A stretch of 64,000 bases of DNA from Pigmentiphaga sp. NML030171 (GCF_002188635.1 NZ_NINX01000021.1:62001-126000), one strand, 5' to 3'. Positions 15,641 through 25,258 are shown, counted from the first letter of the stretch. Notes: generated from the sequence alone by a model not told the origin. Program-made: numbers and translations.

Positions 15641-17605
15641 ATGAAAACCATGAAAAGACTCGTGAGCGGCGGTGTGGGGCTCGCCGCGGTATTGCTGGCG
15701 GCAGGATGCCTGTCCTCGGGCGATGACGATCCCATTCCCGTCAATCCGGAGCCGCAGGGGCGGCCCCTGGCCCTGACCATCCTGCACGTCAACGACCATC
15801 ATTCCCACCTGGATGCCACCTCGGCCACGCTGCAACTGAAGGTGGCCGACGGATCGCGCAAGGCCGTCGCGGTATCGGCCGGAGGCTTTCCCCGGGTGAA
15901 GGCGGCGATCGACCAGCTGGCGGCGAAGTCGACCCACGTGCTCAAGCTGCACGCGGGCGACGCGCTGACCGGCACGCTGTATTTCAACCGGGCGGGCGAG
16001 ATGGGCGAGCCCGATGCCGCCCTGATGAACACGGTCTGCTTCGACGCCTTCGCGCTCGGCAACCACGAGTTCGACAAGGGCGACAGCGGCCTGAAGCATT
16101 TCATCGACCTGCTGCACGCCGGCAGTTGCAGAACGCCCGTGCTGAGCGCGAACGTCAGCTTCGCCGCGTCCTCGGCGCTGCATCCCTCGCGCGCGGCGGG
16201 CGCGGTATCGCCGTCGACGGTCGTGGTGCGCGACGGCCAGAAGATCGGCATCATCGGACTGACGATCGCGGCCAAGACCCAGGCGTCCTCGAGCCCGGAC
16301 AAGGGTACGGTGTTCGAGGACGAGGCGGTGGCGGCGCAGCGCGAGATCGACGCGCTGCGCAAGCACGGCATCGACAAGATCATCCTGCTCAGCCACACCG
16401 GCTACGGGTACGACAAGCAGATCATCGCCAGGCTCGATGGCGTGGACGTGCTGGTGGGCGGGGACTCGCATACATTGCTCGGCCCCGACGCGATGGCGGG
16501 CACGTACGCGCTGGGTGCGACGCCCGGTGGCGCCTATCCCACGCGGATGACCGACAAGCAGGGCAAGCCCGTGTGCCTGGTCCAGGCCTGGGAATACAGC
16601 CGGGTGGTGGGCGAGCTGAAGGTGGAGTTCGACGCCAGGGGCGAGATCAGCAAGTGCGAAGGCACGCCGCATGTGCTGATCGGCGACGATTTCGCCATTG
16701 GCGGCGCGGCGGCGGGTGCGCCGGACCGGGCCGCGATCCTGGCCGACGTGCAGGCCAGCGGTTTCCTGAAAGTGGTGGCGCCGGACGCCGCGGCGGCGCA
16801 GCTGCTGCAGCCGTTCAAGCTGCAGGTGGATGCGTTCAACAAGACGGTCGTGGCACAGGCGCCCGACGAACTGTGCTCGCGCCGCGTGCCGGGCGGCTCG
16901 CCCACGCAGACGGCCGGCTGGAACGACTACGGCCGGTCGAGCGCGGCCTGCAACGCGCTGGGCGACGTGACCCGGCGCGGCGGCGACATCCAGCAGATCG
17001 TGGCGCAGGCCTTCCTGGAAATTGCGCAGAAGGCCTATGGCGGTGCCGACCTGACGCTGCAAAGCGGCGGTGGCGTGCGGGTGCCCCTGCAGGGCGACAT
17101 CACCGCGGGCCGCGCCATCGAGGTCGTGCCTTTCGGCAACCAGCTGTATCGCCTGGAGGTGACCGCGACGGAGATCAAGAACCTGCTGGAGGACGGCATC
17201 GAGGCCACCTATGGCGGCACCGGCGCCACGGGGCCCTATCCCTACACCGGTGGGCTGCGCTGGGACGTGGATGCGACCCAGCTCAAGGGCAGCCGGGTCA
17301 GCAACATCGAGCTGCGCGACAGTGCCACGGGGAACTGGGGATTGCTGGACCTGGGCAACGCCACCCGCACCTACAAGCTGTTCGTGCTGAGCTTCAACGC
17401 CAACGGCGGCGATGGCTACGCCACCCTGGCGGCCGTGCCGGCCGCGCGGCGGCTCGACGTGGGCGTGCTGGATGCCGACGTGTTCCTGGAATACATCGCG
17501 GCGCAGCCCAAGGGGACGAACGGCCTGCCGCAACTGCGCAAGCTGGAACCTGGCCTCTATAGCACCAAGTCCCATAAGGACGTGTGGACCCTCTCTACGC
17601 GCTGA
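15641..17605 (+). CDS. 5'-nucleotidase / UDP-sugar hydrolase family lipoprotein
   Basis: A 654-residue surface or periplasmic lipoprotein that removes phosphate from nucleotides. Lipobox LAAGC places the lipidated Cys at about residue 23. The N-terminal metallophosphatase domain has HVNDHHSH (~49-56), LHAGDALTG, LGNHEFDKGD and GGDSH; the C-terminal 5_nucleotid_C domain has QSGGGVR and VPFGNQL. Start at 15641 rather than upstream codons because the signal sequence follows directly. The last codons (S-T-R-stop) lie in a dispersed repeat. Confidence 0.92.
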   Translation: MKTMKRLVSGGVGLAAVLLAAGCLSSGDDDPIPVNPEPQGRPLALTILHVNDHHSHLDATSATLQLKVADGSRKAVAVSAGGFPRVKAAIDQLAAKSTHVLKLHAGDALTGTLYFNRAGEMGEPDAALMNTVCFDAFALGNHEFDKGDSGLKHFIDLLHAGSCRTPVLSANVSFAASSALHPSRAAGAVSPSTVVVRDGQKIGIIGLTIAAKTQASSSPDKGTVFEDEAVAAQREIDALRKHGIDKIILLSHTGYGYDKQIIARLDGVDVLVGGDSHTLLGPDAMAGTYALGATPGGAYPTRMTDKQGKPVCLVQAWEYSRVVGELKVEFDARGEISKCEGTPHVLIGDDFAIGGAAAGAPDRAAILADVQASGFLKVVAPDAAAAQLLQPFKLQVDAFNKTVVAQAPDELCSRRVPGGSPTQTAGWNDYGRSSAACNALGDVTRRGGDIQQIVAQAFLEIAQKAYGGADLTLQSGGGVRVPLQGDITAGRAIEVVPFGNQLYRLEVTATEIKNLLEDGIEATYGGTGATGPYPYTGGLRWDVDATQLKGSRVSNIELRDSATGNWGLLDLGNATRTYKLFVLSFNANGGDGYATLAAVPAARRLDVGVLDADVFLEYIAAQPKGTNGLPQLRKLEPGLYSTKSHKDVWTLSTR

Positions 17606-17633
17606 CGCGCGCCTCCCGGGTCTAGTCCCAGGG
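17593..17633 (+). repeat. Dispersed repeat, family 1, truncated copy P
   Basis: CTACGCGCTGACGCGCGCC (17595-17613) matches the left end of the family-1 repeat base for base with the copy at 20251. It then passes straight to CCCGGGTCTAG and CCCAGGG, losing the internal palindrome. The TGA inside it is the stop codon of the 5'-nucleotidase. Confidence 0.65.
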
Positions 17634-17651
17634 CGCGGCCATCGGCCGCGC
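17633..17651 (+). terminator. Hairpin after 5'-nucleotidase
   Basis: GCGCGGCC (17633-17640) pairs with GGCCGCGC (17644-17651) across a 3-nt loop. A second C/G hairpin follows near 17655-17676, but no T run. Possibly a terminator. Confidence 0.4.
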
Positions 17652-17839
17652 GGGGCGGGCTTTCCTTCCGGCCCGCCAGCGCCGCTCCCTTCAAGAGGTA
17701 GACTATGCGAGTAGGCAGTTGCTGCGATGAGGCGTGGCGGCTGCGCGTGTCTTTAGTCCCGAATCGCCCGTGCGCGGCGGCTGTCGCGCATGCCCTAGAT
17801 TGGGCCGGCCGCTCCGGCCCGTTTATCGCCAGGAAGACC

Positions 17840-20245
17840 ATGTCGAATTTCCTCGTCCGCAAAGTCGCAGTGCTGGGTGCCGGAGTCATGGGCGCCCAGA
17901 TCGCCGCGCACTGCGTCAATGCCAAGGTGCCGGTGGTGCTGTTCGACCTGCCCGCCAAGGAAGGCCCCAAGAACGGCATCGTGCAGAAGGCCATCGACAA
18001 CCTGCGCAAGCTCAGCCCCGCTCCGCTGGCGGTGCCGGAACTGGCATCGCTGATCGAGCCCACCAATTACGAAGACGACCTGGCCAGGCTCAAGGAATGC
18101 GATCTGGTGATCGAGGCGATCGCCGAACGCATGGACTGGAAGCATGATTTGTATGCGAAGGTCGCCTCGGCGATCGGTCCGCGGGCCATCTTCGCCACCA
18201 ATACTTCGGGCCTGTCGATCACCGAGCTGTCCAAGGGCATGGCCCCCGCGCTGCTGCCGCGCTTCTGCGGCGTGCACTTCTTCAATCCGCCACGCTACAT
18301 GCACCTGGTGGAACTGATTCCCACCGCGCATACCGAACCCGCCATCCTGGACCATCTGGAGGCTTTCCTGACCACGGTGCTGGGCAAGGGCGTGGTACGG
18401 GCCAAGGACACGCCCAATTTCATCGGCAACCGCGTGGGCGTGTTCGGATTGCTGTCCGCGATGATCGAGGCCGAGCGCTTCGGGCTGACCTACGACGTCG
18501 TGGACGACCTGACCGGCGCCAAGCTGGGCCGGGCCAAGTCCGGCACTTTCCGCACCGGCGACGTGGTCGGGCTGGACACGCTGGCGCACGTCATCAAGAC
18601 CATGGAAGACTACCTGCCCGATGATCCGTTCGCCGCGCACTACGGCACGCCGCCGGTGCTGGCCGGGCTGATCAAGCAGGGCGCGCTGGGGCAGAAGACC
18701 GGCGCGGGGTTCTTCCGCAAGCAGGGCAAGGCCATCCTCAGGCTGGATCCGGCCAAGGGCGAGTACGTGCCGGCCGACGGCAAGGCCGACGATGCCGTCG
18801 CCCGCATCCTGAAGAACAAGGACGCCGGGCAGCGCCTGCAGGCGCTGCGCGACAGCGAGCATCCGCAGGCCCAGTTCCTGTGGGCCATCCTGCGCGATAC
18901 CTTCCAGTACATCGCCGTGCACCTGGCCGACATCGCCGGCACCGCGCGCGACGTGGACTTCGCCATGCGCTGGGGATTCGGCCATGGCGTGGGCCCGTTC
19001 GAGCTGTGGCAGCAGGCCGGCTGGCTGCAGGTCGCGCAATGGGTGCAGGCCGACATCGCGGCAGGCAAGACGCTGTCCAGCGCGCCGCTGCCGGCCTGGG
19101 TGACCAGCGGCCCGGTGGCCGAGCGCGGCGGCGTCCATACGCCGGAAGGGTCGTGGAACCCGGCCGCGGGCAGGTTCGAGCCGCGCTCCAGCCTGCCGGT
19201 CTATGCGCGCCAGATCTTCCGCGCGCCGCTGGTAGGAGAGGGCATCGTGCCGCTGGCCGCCGGCAAGACCGTCTTCGAGGACGAGGCGATCCGCCTGTGG
19301 ACCCTGGACCGCGCCGGCCTGGACGATGTGCTGATCGCCTCGTTCAAGACCAAGATGCACACCATCAGCCCCGCCGTGACGCTGGGGCTGCTGCGGGCCG
19401 TCGACCTGGCCGAGCAGGACTACCGCGGGCTCGTGGTCTGGAATCCGGGCGAGCCGTTCTCGGCCGGCGCCGACCTGCAGGCCATCGTGCCGCTGTTCAT
19501 GAGCGGCGGCGTGCAGGCCGTCGCGCCCGAGGAGGAACGCCTGCAGCAGTTGATGCTGCGGCTGCGCTACGCCCAGGTGCCCACGGTGGCCGCGCTGGCG
19601 GGCATGGCGCTGGGCGGCGGCTGCGAGCTGTCGGTGTATTGCGCGCGCCGCGTGGCGCATTTCGAGACCTATCTCGGCCTGGTCGAGGTGGGCGTGGGCC
19701 TGATCCCGGGCGGCGGCGGCCTGACCTACCTGGCCCGGCGCGCGGCGCAGGAGCGGGCGCTGGCGCCGGACATGCCGCTGATGGCCTTCCTGAAGAAGTA
19801 CGCCTTCCAGGCCGCCACCGCGCAGGTCTCCAAGTCCGCGGTCGAGGCCCGGCGCATGGGCTACCTGCTGGACGACGACCCCATCGTCTTCAACGTGCAC
19901 GAGGTGCTGTACGCGGCCATCCGCGAGGCGCAGGCCCTGCACGACACGGGCTGGCGCGCGCCATGGAAGGAGCCGTTCGCGGCCGCCGGCAGCGAAGGCA
20001 TCGCCATGCTGAGCGCGCAACTGGTGAACATGCGCGACGGCGGCTTCATCTCGGACTACGACTACCGCCTGGGCCATGCGATTGCCGAGATCCTGTGCGG
20101 CGGTGAGATCGAGGCGGGGTCGCTGGTGGACGAACAGTGGATCATGGCGCTGGAGCGCAAGACGTTCATGTCGCTGCTGGGCGAACCCAAGACCCAGGAG
20201 CGCCTGATGGGCATGATGCAGACCGGCAAACCTATAAGGAATTGA
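17840..20245 (+). CDS. 3-hydroxyacyl-CoA dehydrogenase / enoyl-CoA hydratase (FadN-like)
   Basis: An 801-residue bifunctional beta-oxidation enzyme. The dehydrogenase half comes first: NAD-binding VAVLGAGVMGAQ (~8-19), TNTSGLSI, HFFNPPRYM and NFIGNRVG. The hydratase/crotonase half follows from about residue 510 with PFSAGADLQ, LGGGCELSV and GVGLIPGGGGL. This order is that of FadN and opposite to FadB/FadJ. AGGAAG precedes the ATG at 17840. A thiolase gene follows on the same strand, separated by a dispersed repeat. Confidence 0.93.
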   Translation: MSNFLVRKVAVLGAGVMGAQIAAHCVNAKVPVVLFDLPAKEGPKNGIVQKAIDNLRKLSPAPLAVPELASLIEPTNYEDDLARLKECDLVIEAIAERMDWKHDLYAKVASAIGPRAIFATNTSGLSITELSKGMAPALLPRFCGVHFFNPPRYMHLVELIPTAHTEPAILDHLEAFLTTVLGKGVVRAKDTPNFIGNRVGVFGLLSAMIEAERFGLTYDVVDDLTGAKLGRAKSGTFRTGDVVGLDTLAHVIKTMEDYLPDDPFAAHYGTPPVLAGLIKQGALGQKTGAGFFRKQGKAILRLDPAKGEYVPADGKADDAVARILKNKDAGQRLQALRDSEHPQAQFLWAILRDTFQYIAVHLADIAGTARDVDFAMRWGFGHGVGPFELWQQAGWLQVAQWVQADIAAGKTLSSAPLPAWVTSGPVAERGGVHTPEGSWNPAAGRFEPRSSLPVYARQIFRAPLVGEGIVPLAAGKTVFEDEAIRLWTLDRAGLDDVLIASFKTKMHTISPAVTLGLLRAVDLAEQDYRGLVVWNPGEPFSAGADLQAIVPLFMSGGVQAVAPEEERLQQLMLRLRYAQVPTVAALAGMALGGGCELSVYCARRVAHFETYLGLVEVGVGLIPGGGGLTYLARRAAQERALAPDMPLMAFLKKYAFQAATAQVSKSAVEARRMGYLLDDDPIVFNVHEVLYAAIREAQALHDTGWRAPWKEPFAAAGSEGIAMLSAQLVNMRDGGFISDYDYRLGHAIAEILCGGEIEAGSLVDEQWIMALERKTFMSLLGEPKTQERLMGMMQTGKPIRN

Positions 20246-20250
20246 TGTGG

Positions 20251-20330
20251 CCCCCCCCTACGCGCTGACGCGCGCCCCCCAGGGGGCGATGCGGGTGGAC
20301 CGGCGGAGCCGGATCCACCGCATCCTGGGT
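20251..20330 (+). repeat. Dispersed palindromic repeat, family 1, copy D
   Basis: The most complete forward copy: C-run, CTACGCGCTGACGCGCGCC, a CCCCCCAGGGGG palindrome, GCGATGCGGGTGGACCGGC, GGAGCCGGATCC, and a CATCCTGGGT end. It fills most of the gap between fadN-like and thiolase genes. Confidence 0.85.
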
Positions 20331-20392
20331 GAGCAGGGCTTTGGAATATGGCGGCGCTTGCCGGCGCCACGGACGAATTGAAGGAGATGGGG

Positions 20393-21592
20393 ATGTCACG
20401 TCAGGTTCAGGATGCGTATGTCGTTGCCGCGTCGCGCACGCCGATCGGGAAGGCGCCGCGGGGAGCGTTGCGGACGGTGCGGCCGGATGATTTGTTGATC
20501 CATGTGCTGCGCGCGGCGCTGGCGCAGGTGCCGGGGCTGGATCCGGGGCGTATCCAGGATGCCATCATCGGCTGCGCGATGCCCGAGGGCGCGCAGGGGA
20601 TGAACGTGGCCAGGATTTCCACCCTGCTGGCCGGCCTGCCGCAAAGCGTGGGCGCGGTCACGGTGAACCGTTTCTGCGCGTCGGGGCTGACCGCGGTGGC
20701 GATGGCCGCCGACCGGATCCGCGTGGGCGAGGCCGACGTGATGATCGCGGGCGGCACCGAATCGATGAGCATGGTGCCGATGATGGGCATCAACCCGTCG
20801 CTGAATCCGCGGGTGTTCGAGGGCGACGAGAATATCGGCATCGCCTACGGCATGGGCCTGACCGCCGAGAAGGTGGCCGCCCAGTGGCAGGTGTCGCGGG
20901 AAGACCAGGATGCGTTCGCGCTGGCCTCGCACCAGAAGGCGCTGGCCGCCCAGCAGGCGGGCGAGTTCAAGGACGAGATCGCTCCCATCGAGGTGGTGAC
21001 GCACTTCCCCGACCTGGAGGCGGAGAAGGTGGCGGTGCGCAAGCGCACGATGTCGCTGGACGAAGGGCCGCGTGCCGACACCAGCGCCGAGGCGCTGGCC
21101 AGGTTGCGGCCGGTGTTCGCGGCCAAGGGCAGCGTGACCGCCGGCAACAGTTCCCAGACCTCGGACGGCGCGGGCGCGCTGGTGCTGGTGTCCGAGAGAG
21201 CGCTCAAGGAATTCAACCTCGTGCCGCTGGCGCGTTTCGTGACCGCCACGGTGCGGGGCGTGCCGCCGGAGATCATGGGCATCGGCCCCAAGGAAGCCGT
21301 GCCCGCCGCGCTGCGGCAGGCCGGCCTGTCGCTGTCCGATATCGACTGGATCGAACTCAATGAGGCGTTCGCCGCGCAGTCGCTGGCGGTGATCCGCGAC
21401 CTGGGCCTGGACCCGGCCAGGGTCAATCCGATGGGGGGCGCGATCGCGCTTGGCCACCCGCTGGGGGCGACCGGCGCGATCCGTGCCTCTACCGTGGTGC
21501 ATGCGCTGCGGCGCAGGAACCTGAAGTACGGCATGGTCACGATGTGCGTGGGCACGGGCATGGGCGCCGCGGGAATCTTCGAGCGGGTCTAG
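20393..21592 (+). CDS. Acetyl-CoA acyltransferase (thiolase)
   Basis: A 399-residue thiolase that cleaves 3-ketoacyl-CoA in the last step of beta-oxidation. The catalytic residues are C95 in NRFCASG, H355 in GHPLGATGA and C385 in MCVGTGMG; NEAFAAQ is also present. AAGGAG at 20381-20386 decides the start at 20393 over an ATG two codons earlier. With the upstream FadN-like gene it supplies three of the four beta-oxidation activities; no acyl-CoA dehydrogenase is in view. Confidence 0.94.
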   Translation: MSRQVQDAYVVAASRTPIGKAPRGALRTVRPDDLLIHVLRAALAQVPGLDPGRIQDAIIGCAMPEGAQGMNVARISTLLAGLPQSVGAVTVNRFCASGLTAVAMAADRIRVGEADVMIAGGTESMSMVPMMGINPSLNPRVFEGDENIGIAYGMGLTAEKVAAQWQVSREDQDAFALASHQKALAAQQAGEFKDEIAPIEVVTHFPDLEAEKVAVRKRTMSLDEGPRADTSAEALARLRPVFAAKGSVTAGNSSQTSDGAGALVLVSERALKEFNLVPLARFVTATVRGVPPEIMGIGPKEAVPAALRQAGLSLSDIDWIELNEAFAAQSLAVIRDLGLDPARVNPMGGAIALGHPLGATGAIRASTVVHALRRRNLKYGMVTMCVGTGMGAAGIFERV

Positions 21593-21659
21593 TCGCGTGG
21601 TCGAGACGGGGCGTGGCGATTCCTGGCGGGACGCCGCGCGGCGACGGGAGGGGCGTGCA

Positions 21660-22076
21660 ATGGCGGAGTTCGTCACCCTGGAAGTCCATACCAACCCTTG
21701 GGACGCCCACATCACCCGTGGGCTGCTGGAAAGCGAGGGCATCCCGGTGCTGCTGCAGAACGAGCACCAGGTATGGGCCAACTGGCCTTTCTCGCTGGCC
21801 CTGGGCGGTGTGCAGGTGCAGGTTCCCGCCTTGTCGCTGCCGCGCGCGCAGGCGGTGCTGGCGCGCCGCAACAGCGGGGAGTATCAGCAGGAAGTGTTCG
21901 ACCAGCCCGTCGCCGCGCGATGCGAGGCCTGCGGCGGCACGCGGTTCGCGCGCGACGTGAACTGGCCGCAGGTGGCGCTGGCACTGGTGACGCTGTGCTG
22001 GAGCAGCGTCATCTTCCCGCCTCGCAGGGGACCGATGAAATGCGTGGACTGCGGAACGCCAGCTGGCGAGGCCTGA
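21660..22076 (+). CDS. DUF2007-type protein with C-terminal zinc-ribbon pair
   Basis: A 138-residue protein. Residues 1-70 resemble the DUF2007 putative signal-transducing domain (EFVTLEVHTNPWDAHITRGLLESEGIP). The C-terminal part has two cysteine pairs, CEAC (~88-91) and CVDC (~129-132), flanking a short hydrophobic stretch (ALALVTLCWSSVIF). The cysteines suggest one zinc site. A purine-rich GGGAGGGG precedes the ATG. Function unknown. Confidence 0.72.
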   Translation: MAEFVTLEVHTNPWDAHITRGLLESEGIPVLLQNEHQVWANWPFSLALGGVQVQVPALSLPRAQAVLARRNSGEYQQEVFDQPVAARCEACGGTRFARDVNWPQVALALVTLCWSSVIFPPRRGPMKCVDCGTPAGEA

Positions 22077-22085
22077 GCCGGGCGG

Positions 22086-22583
22086 CTACCGGCCCTTCGC
22101 GCGATCGGCGTTCTCCTGCATCCGGCGCAGCAGTTCCAGCAAGCGTTCCACCTCTTCCCTGTCGAATCCTTCCAGCATCCTGGCCTGCCTGTCCATGGCC
22201 CGGGCGATCAGCGCCTGGCCGGTCTGCCGGCCCCGCGGCGTCACGCTGAAGATGGTGCGGCGCGCGTCGGCGGGATCGGGGATGGAGCCCACCAGTCCCG
22301 CCTGAGCCAGCTTGGCCAGCGTGCGGCTGACCCAGGCCTTGTCGATGTGCATGATCTGGCACAGGGGCGTGACGCCCATGTCGCCGCGCGTGGCCAGGAC
22401 CACCAGGCAGCGGTATTCGGGCAGCGTGAGGCCGGCCACTTCCTGCGCATCCCGTTCGGCCAGGCCGCCCAGGCTGGATGACAGCCGGAAGATGACGAAG
22501 CCCAGCAGCGAGGTCAGGTCGAAATCGACCGGCGCGGTTCCGCGCCGGCGGGACGAGGATCGGGAGGGGGCGGTCATGGGCAT
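22086..22583 (-). CDS. MarR-family transcriptional regulator
   Basis: A 165-residue winged-helix regulator. The recognition region is MHIDKAWVSRTLAKLAQAGLV and the wing contains DPADARRTIFSVTPRG, both typical of MarR. Start is 22583 or, two codons on, 22577. It is divergent from the sulfatase operon, and an 8-bp perfect inverted repeat lies between them, so it probably represses that operon and itself. Ligand unknown; MarR proteins often bind aromatic acids, which would fit the phenylalanine genes downstream. Confidence 0.88.
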   Translation of the reverse strand: MPMTAPSRSSSRRRGTAPVDFDLTSLLGFVIFRLSSSLGGLAERDAQEVAGLTLPEYRCLVVLATRGDMGVTPLCQIMHIDKAWVSRTLAKLAQAGLVGSIPDPADARRTIFSVTPRGRQTGQALIARAMDRQARMLEGFDREEVERLLELLRRMQENADRAKGR

Positions 22584-22648
22584 CGGCCGGGACGAAAGTG
22601 GAACGGACAGGCGCCATGTTGACAGAAGAGCGTGCCGGCCGCCAATTG

Positions 22649-22671
22649 GTTGTCAAAACATCATTGACAAC
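22649..22671. promoter_or_regulatory. Probable MarR operator
   Basis: GTTGTCAA (22649-22656) and TTGACAAC (22664-22671) are exact reverse complements with a 7-bp spacer. Size and symmetry fit MarR sites, and the right arm contains a -35-like TTGACA. It lies in the MarR/sulfatase divergent spacer. Confidence 0.6.
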
Positions 22672-22721
22672 ACAACAAAAAGCGCGCATCGTCTCTTCCG
22701 CAGCGTTCAACGATCCGTTTC

Positions 22722-24152
22722 ATGGCTTCCAATCTCCTGATCATCCTGTCGGACGAACACAGCCCCGGCGTCATGGGCTGCGCCGGCCATGGCGAGGTGT
22801 CGACTCCGCACCTGGATGCGCTGGCGGCGTCGGGTACGCGTTTCGCCAACGCGGTATGCGCCAGCCCCATCTGTGTGCCGACCCGTGCCGCGCTCGCCAC
22901 CGGGCGGGCGGTGCACGAGGCCGGCTACTGGGACAATGTCGATGCCTACGACGGTGCCGTGCCCAGCTGGCACCACGTGCTGCGCGAGCACGGGCATGAA
23001 GTGGTGTCCATAGGCAAGCTGCACTATCGCGGCGCCCCGGGCGAGGACTACGGTTTTTCCGAAAGCCTGCTGCCCATGCACATCCATGGCGGCCGGGGCG
23101 AGGTCAAGATGCTGCTGCGCGATCCGCCCGCCTCGCTGGGCGACGGCGCGAACATGCTGGCCTCGGCGCGTGCGGGCGAGTCGGACTACAACCGCTACGA
23201 CGACCGCATCTGCGACACGGCGGTCCGATGGTTGCGTCGCAAGGCGGCGACGCCCACCCCGGACAAGCCCTGGGTACTGATGGTATCGCTGGTCGCGCCG
23301 CATTTTCCGCTGACGGTGCCGGCGCCCTTCTTCGACCGCTATGCCGCGCAGCCCCTGCGCCTGCCCAAGGCCTATCGGTTCGGCATCGACGAGGCGGCCC
23401 ATCCCTTCATCCGCCAGTATGCGCGCGAGACCGGCTACAACGTCCATTTCCGCGACGAATCGGATGTCAGGCGGGCGCTGGCCGGCTACTACGGCCTGGT
23501 CAGCTTCCTGGATGCCAAGGTGGGCACGCTGGTGCGCACGCTGAAGGAGTGCGGGCTGGACGACGCGACGCGCATCATGTACCTGAGCGACCATGGCGAC
23601 AACGTGGGGGCGCGGGGCCTCTGGGGCAAGAGCACCATGTATGCCGAGTCGGTGGGCATACCGATGATCCTATCCGGTGCCGGCATCGAGGCCGGACGGG
23701 TCGAGCGCACGCCCGTCGGCCAGACCGATGTCTACGATACCGTGCTGGACGCGGTGGGCGTACCCGCCGATGCCGGACGCGTGTCGCCATCGGCGCGTTC
23801 GCTGCTGCGGGAGCTGCCCGCCGACCGCGCGGTGCTGTCCGAATACCATACCGTGGGTTCGCGCGCGGCCGTCTTCATGCTGCGCGACGTCCATACCAAG
23901 TACGTCCACTATTGCGACCATCCTCCCCAGTTGTTCGACCTGGACGACGATCCGGACGAACTGCACGACATCGCCGCGAAGTCGCCGGGCCGCGTGCATG
24001 CCTGGCGCGAGCGGCTGGCCGGGTTCTGCGACCCCGACGAGGTCGATCGCCGCGCCAAGGCGCGACAGGCCGAATTGATCCGGCGCCATGGCGGCGACGC
24101 GGCGATCCGGGCCGGGACGGGCATAGGGGGATACACGCCGGTCTTGGCGTGA
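22722..24152 (+). CDS. Sulfatase family hydrolase (formylglycine type)
   Basis: A 476-residue alkaline-phosphatase-fold sulfatase. The maturation motif C-x-P-x-R is present as CVPTR with C51, which would be converted to formylglycine. Metal-site features are LSDEHSPG at the N-terminus and SDHGDNVGARGLWGKSTMYAE. There is no signal peptide, so it should be cytosolic. The LSDEH opening places it near choline-sulfatase-like and related enzymes; the ester hydrolysed is unknown. First gene of a run that continues into a Bug protein and phhB-phhA. Confidence 0.88.
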   Translation: MASNLLIILSDEHSPGVMGCAGHGEVSTPHLDALAASGTRFANAVCASPICVPTRAALATGRAVHEAGYWDNVDAYDGAVPSWHHVLREHGHEVVSIGKLHYRGAPGEDYGFSESLLPMHIHGGRGEVKMLLRDPPASLGDGANMLASARAGESDYNRYDDRICDTAVRWLRRKAATPTPDKPWVLMVSLVAPHFPLTVPAPFFDRYAAQPLRLPKAYRFGIDEAAHPFIRQYARETGYNVHFRDESDVRRALAGYYGLVSFLDAKVGTLVRTLKECGLDDATRIMYLSDHGDNVGARGLWGKSTMYAESVGIPMILSGAGIEAGRVERTPVGQTDVYDTVLDAVGVPADAGRVSPSARSLLRELPADRAVLSEYHTVGSRAAVFMLRDVHTKYVHYCDHPPQLFDLDDDPDELHDIAAKSPGRVHAWRERLAGFCDPDEVDRRAKARQAELIRRHGGDAAIRAGTGIGGYTPVLA

Positions 24153-24213
24153 GGAGCGGATTCCATCGCGGCGCCCGGCGCCGCATCATCACAAAACCGG
24201 CAGGAGACAAGAC

Positions 24214-25182
24214 ATGAAGTACCCCAGGGTCCTACGCGGACTGATCGCGGCCGCGCTGGCCGCCGTGGCCGGCATGGCCCAGGCACAGCAGGCCGGCGCG
24301 CGGTTGCTGGTGGGCTATCCGGCCGGCGGGGCGCCCGATGCCGTGGCGCGCGTGTTCGCCGAGCACCTGCGGCAGGTCGCCGGCTTTCCCGTGGTGGTGG
24401 AGAACCGCGCCGGCGCGACCGGCAAGCTGGCCATCGATGCGGTGCAGGCCGCCCCCGCCGACGGCCAGACGCTGATGGTGATGCCGGCCAGTTCGCTGCT
24501 GCTGACGCCCATGGTGCTGAAGTCCGCCCACTACGACGCAGTCCGGGATTTCGCGCCGGTGTCCGCATTGGCCGAATACGGCTTCGGCGTGGCGCTGGGG
24601 CCCGCCGCGCAGGGCGCCACGCTGGCGGCGTTCATGGCCTGGGCCAAGGGCCATGCCGACCAGGCCAACTACGCGACGCCCGGCCTGGGGACGCCGCAGC
24701 ACTTCCTGGGCGCGGAGCTGGCCAGGCAGGGCGGCACGCCGTTGACGCACGTGCCCTACCGCGGAGGCGCCAATGCCGTCACCGACGTGCTGGGCGGGCA
24801 GGTCGCGGCGCTGATCACCACCGAGCAACTGCTCGTTCCCTACCAGGCCCAGGGCAAGCTGCGCGCCGTGTTGATCACCTCGCCGCAGCGCAATGCCAAG
24901 CTGCCGGGCGTGCCGACCGCGCGCGAAGCCGGCCTGCCGCAGCTCGAGGCGGTGGATTGGTTCGGCCTTTTCGCCAAGGCGGGAACGCCGGCCGACCGGC
25001 TGGCGCAGTGGCAGGCGCGGGCCGATGCGGTGCTGGCCAGCCCCGCCTATCGCAAGGCGATCGCCGACCTCGGCTACGCCCTGCCGGCTCAGCCCACCGC
25101 CGGGCTCGGGTCCAGGCTGGAGCGCGAACGTGGCCAGTGGCGCGACCGGATGCGGGTTTCCGGTTTCCAGGCAACGGAATAA
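24214..25182 (+). CDS. Bug-family tripartite tricarboxylate transporter binding protein
   Basis: A 322-residue periplasmic solute-binding protein. A signal peptide ends near AQA-Q (~residue 24). Family motifs follow: [47 protein letters not shown] and a [12 protein letters not shown] block. It binds a carboxylated or aromatic small molecule. No TctA/TctB membrane genes are nearby, as is usual for the many orphan Bug proteins of Bordetella-type genomes. Same strand as the sulfatase, 61 bp downstream. Confidence 0.92.
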   Translation: MKYPRVLRGLIAAALAAVAGMAQAQQAGARLLVGYPAGGAPDAVARVFAEHLRQVAGFPVVVENRAGATGKLAIDAVQAAPADGQTLMVMPASSLLLTPMVLKSAHYDAVRDFAPVSALAEYGFGVALGPAAQGATLAAFMAWAKGHADQANYATPGLGTPQHFLGAELARQGGTPLTHVPYRGGANAVTDVLGGQVAALITTEQLLVPYQAQGKLRAVLITSPQRNAKLPGVPTAREAGLPQLEAVDWFGLFAKAGTPADRLAQWQARADAVLASPAYRKAIADLGYALPAQPTAGLGSRLERERGQWRDRMRVSGFQATE

Positions 25183-25258
25183 GATTTGTCGGGGAGCGCA
25201 GGCCGCGCGACAGCCGGGGCGCGGCTGCGGTGCGATCTCCCGGCGCAAGGAGCAGGCC

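Noticed and set aside
15587-17575. A 662-residue minus-strand open frame opposite the 5'-nucleotidase
   Set aside because: Composition is typical of codon-position shadowing; the plus strand has complete, ordered enzyme motifs.
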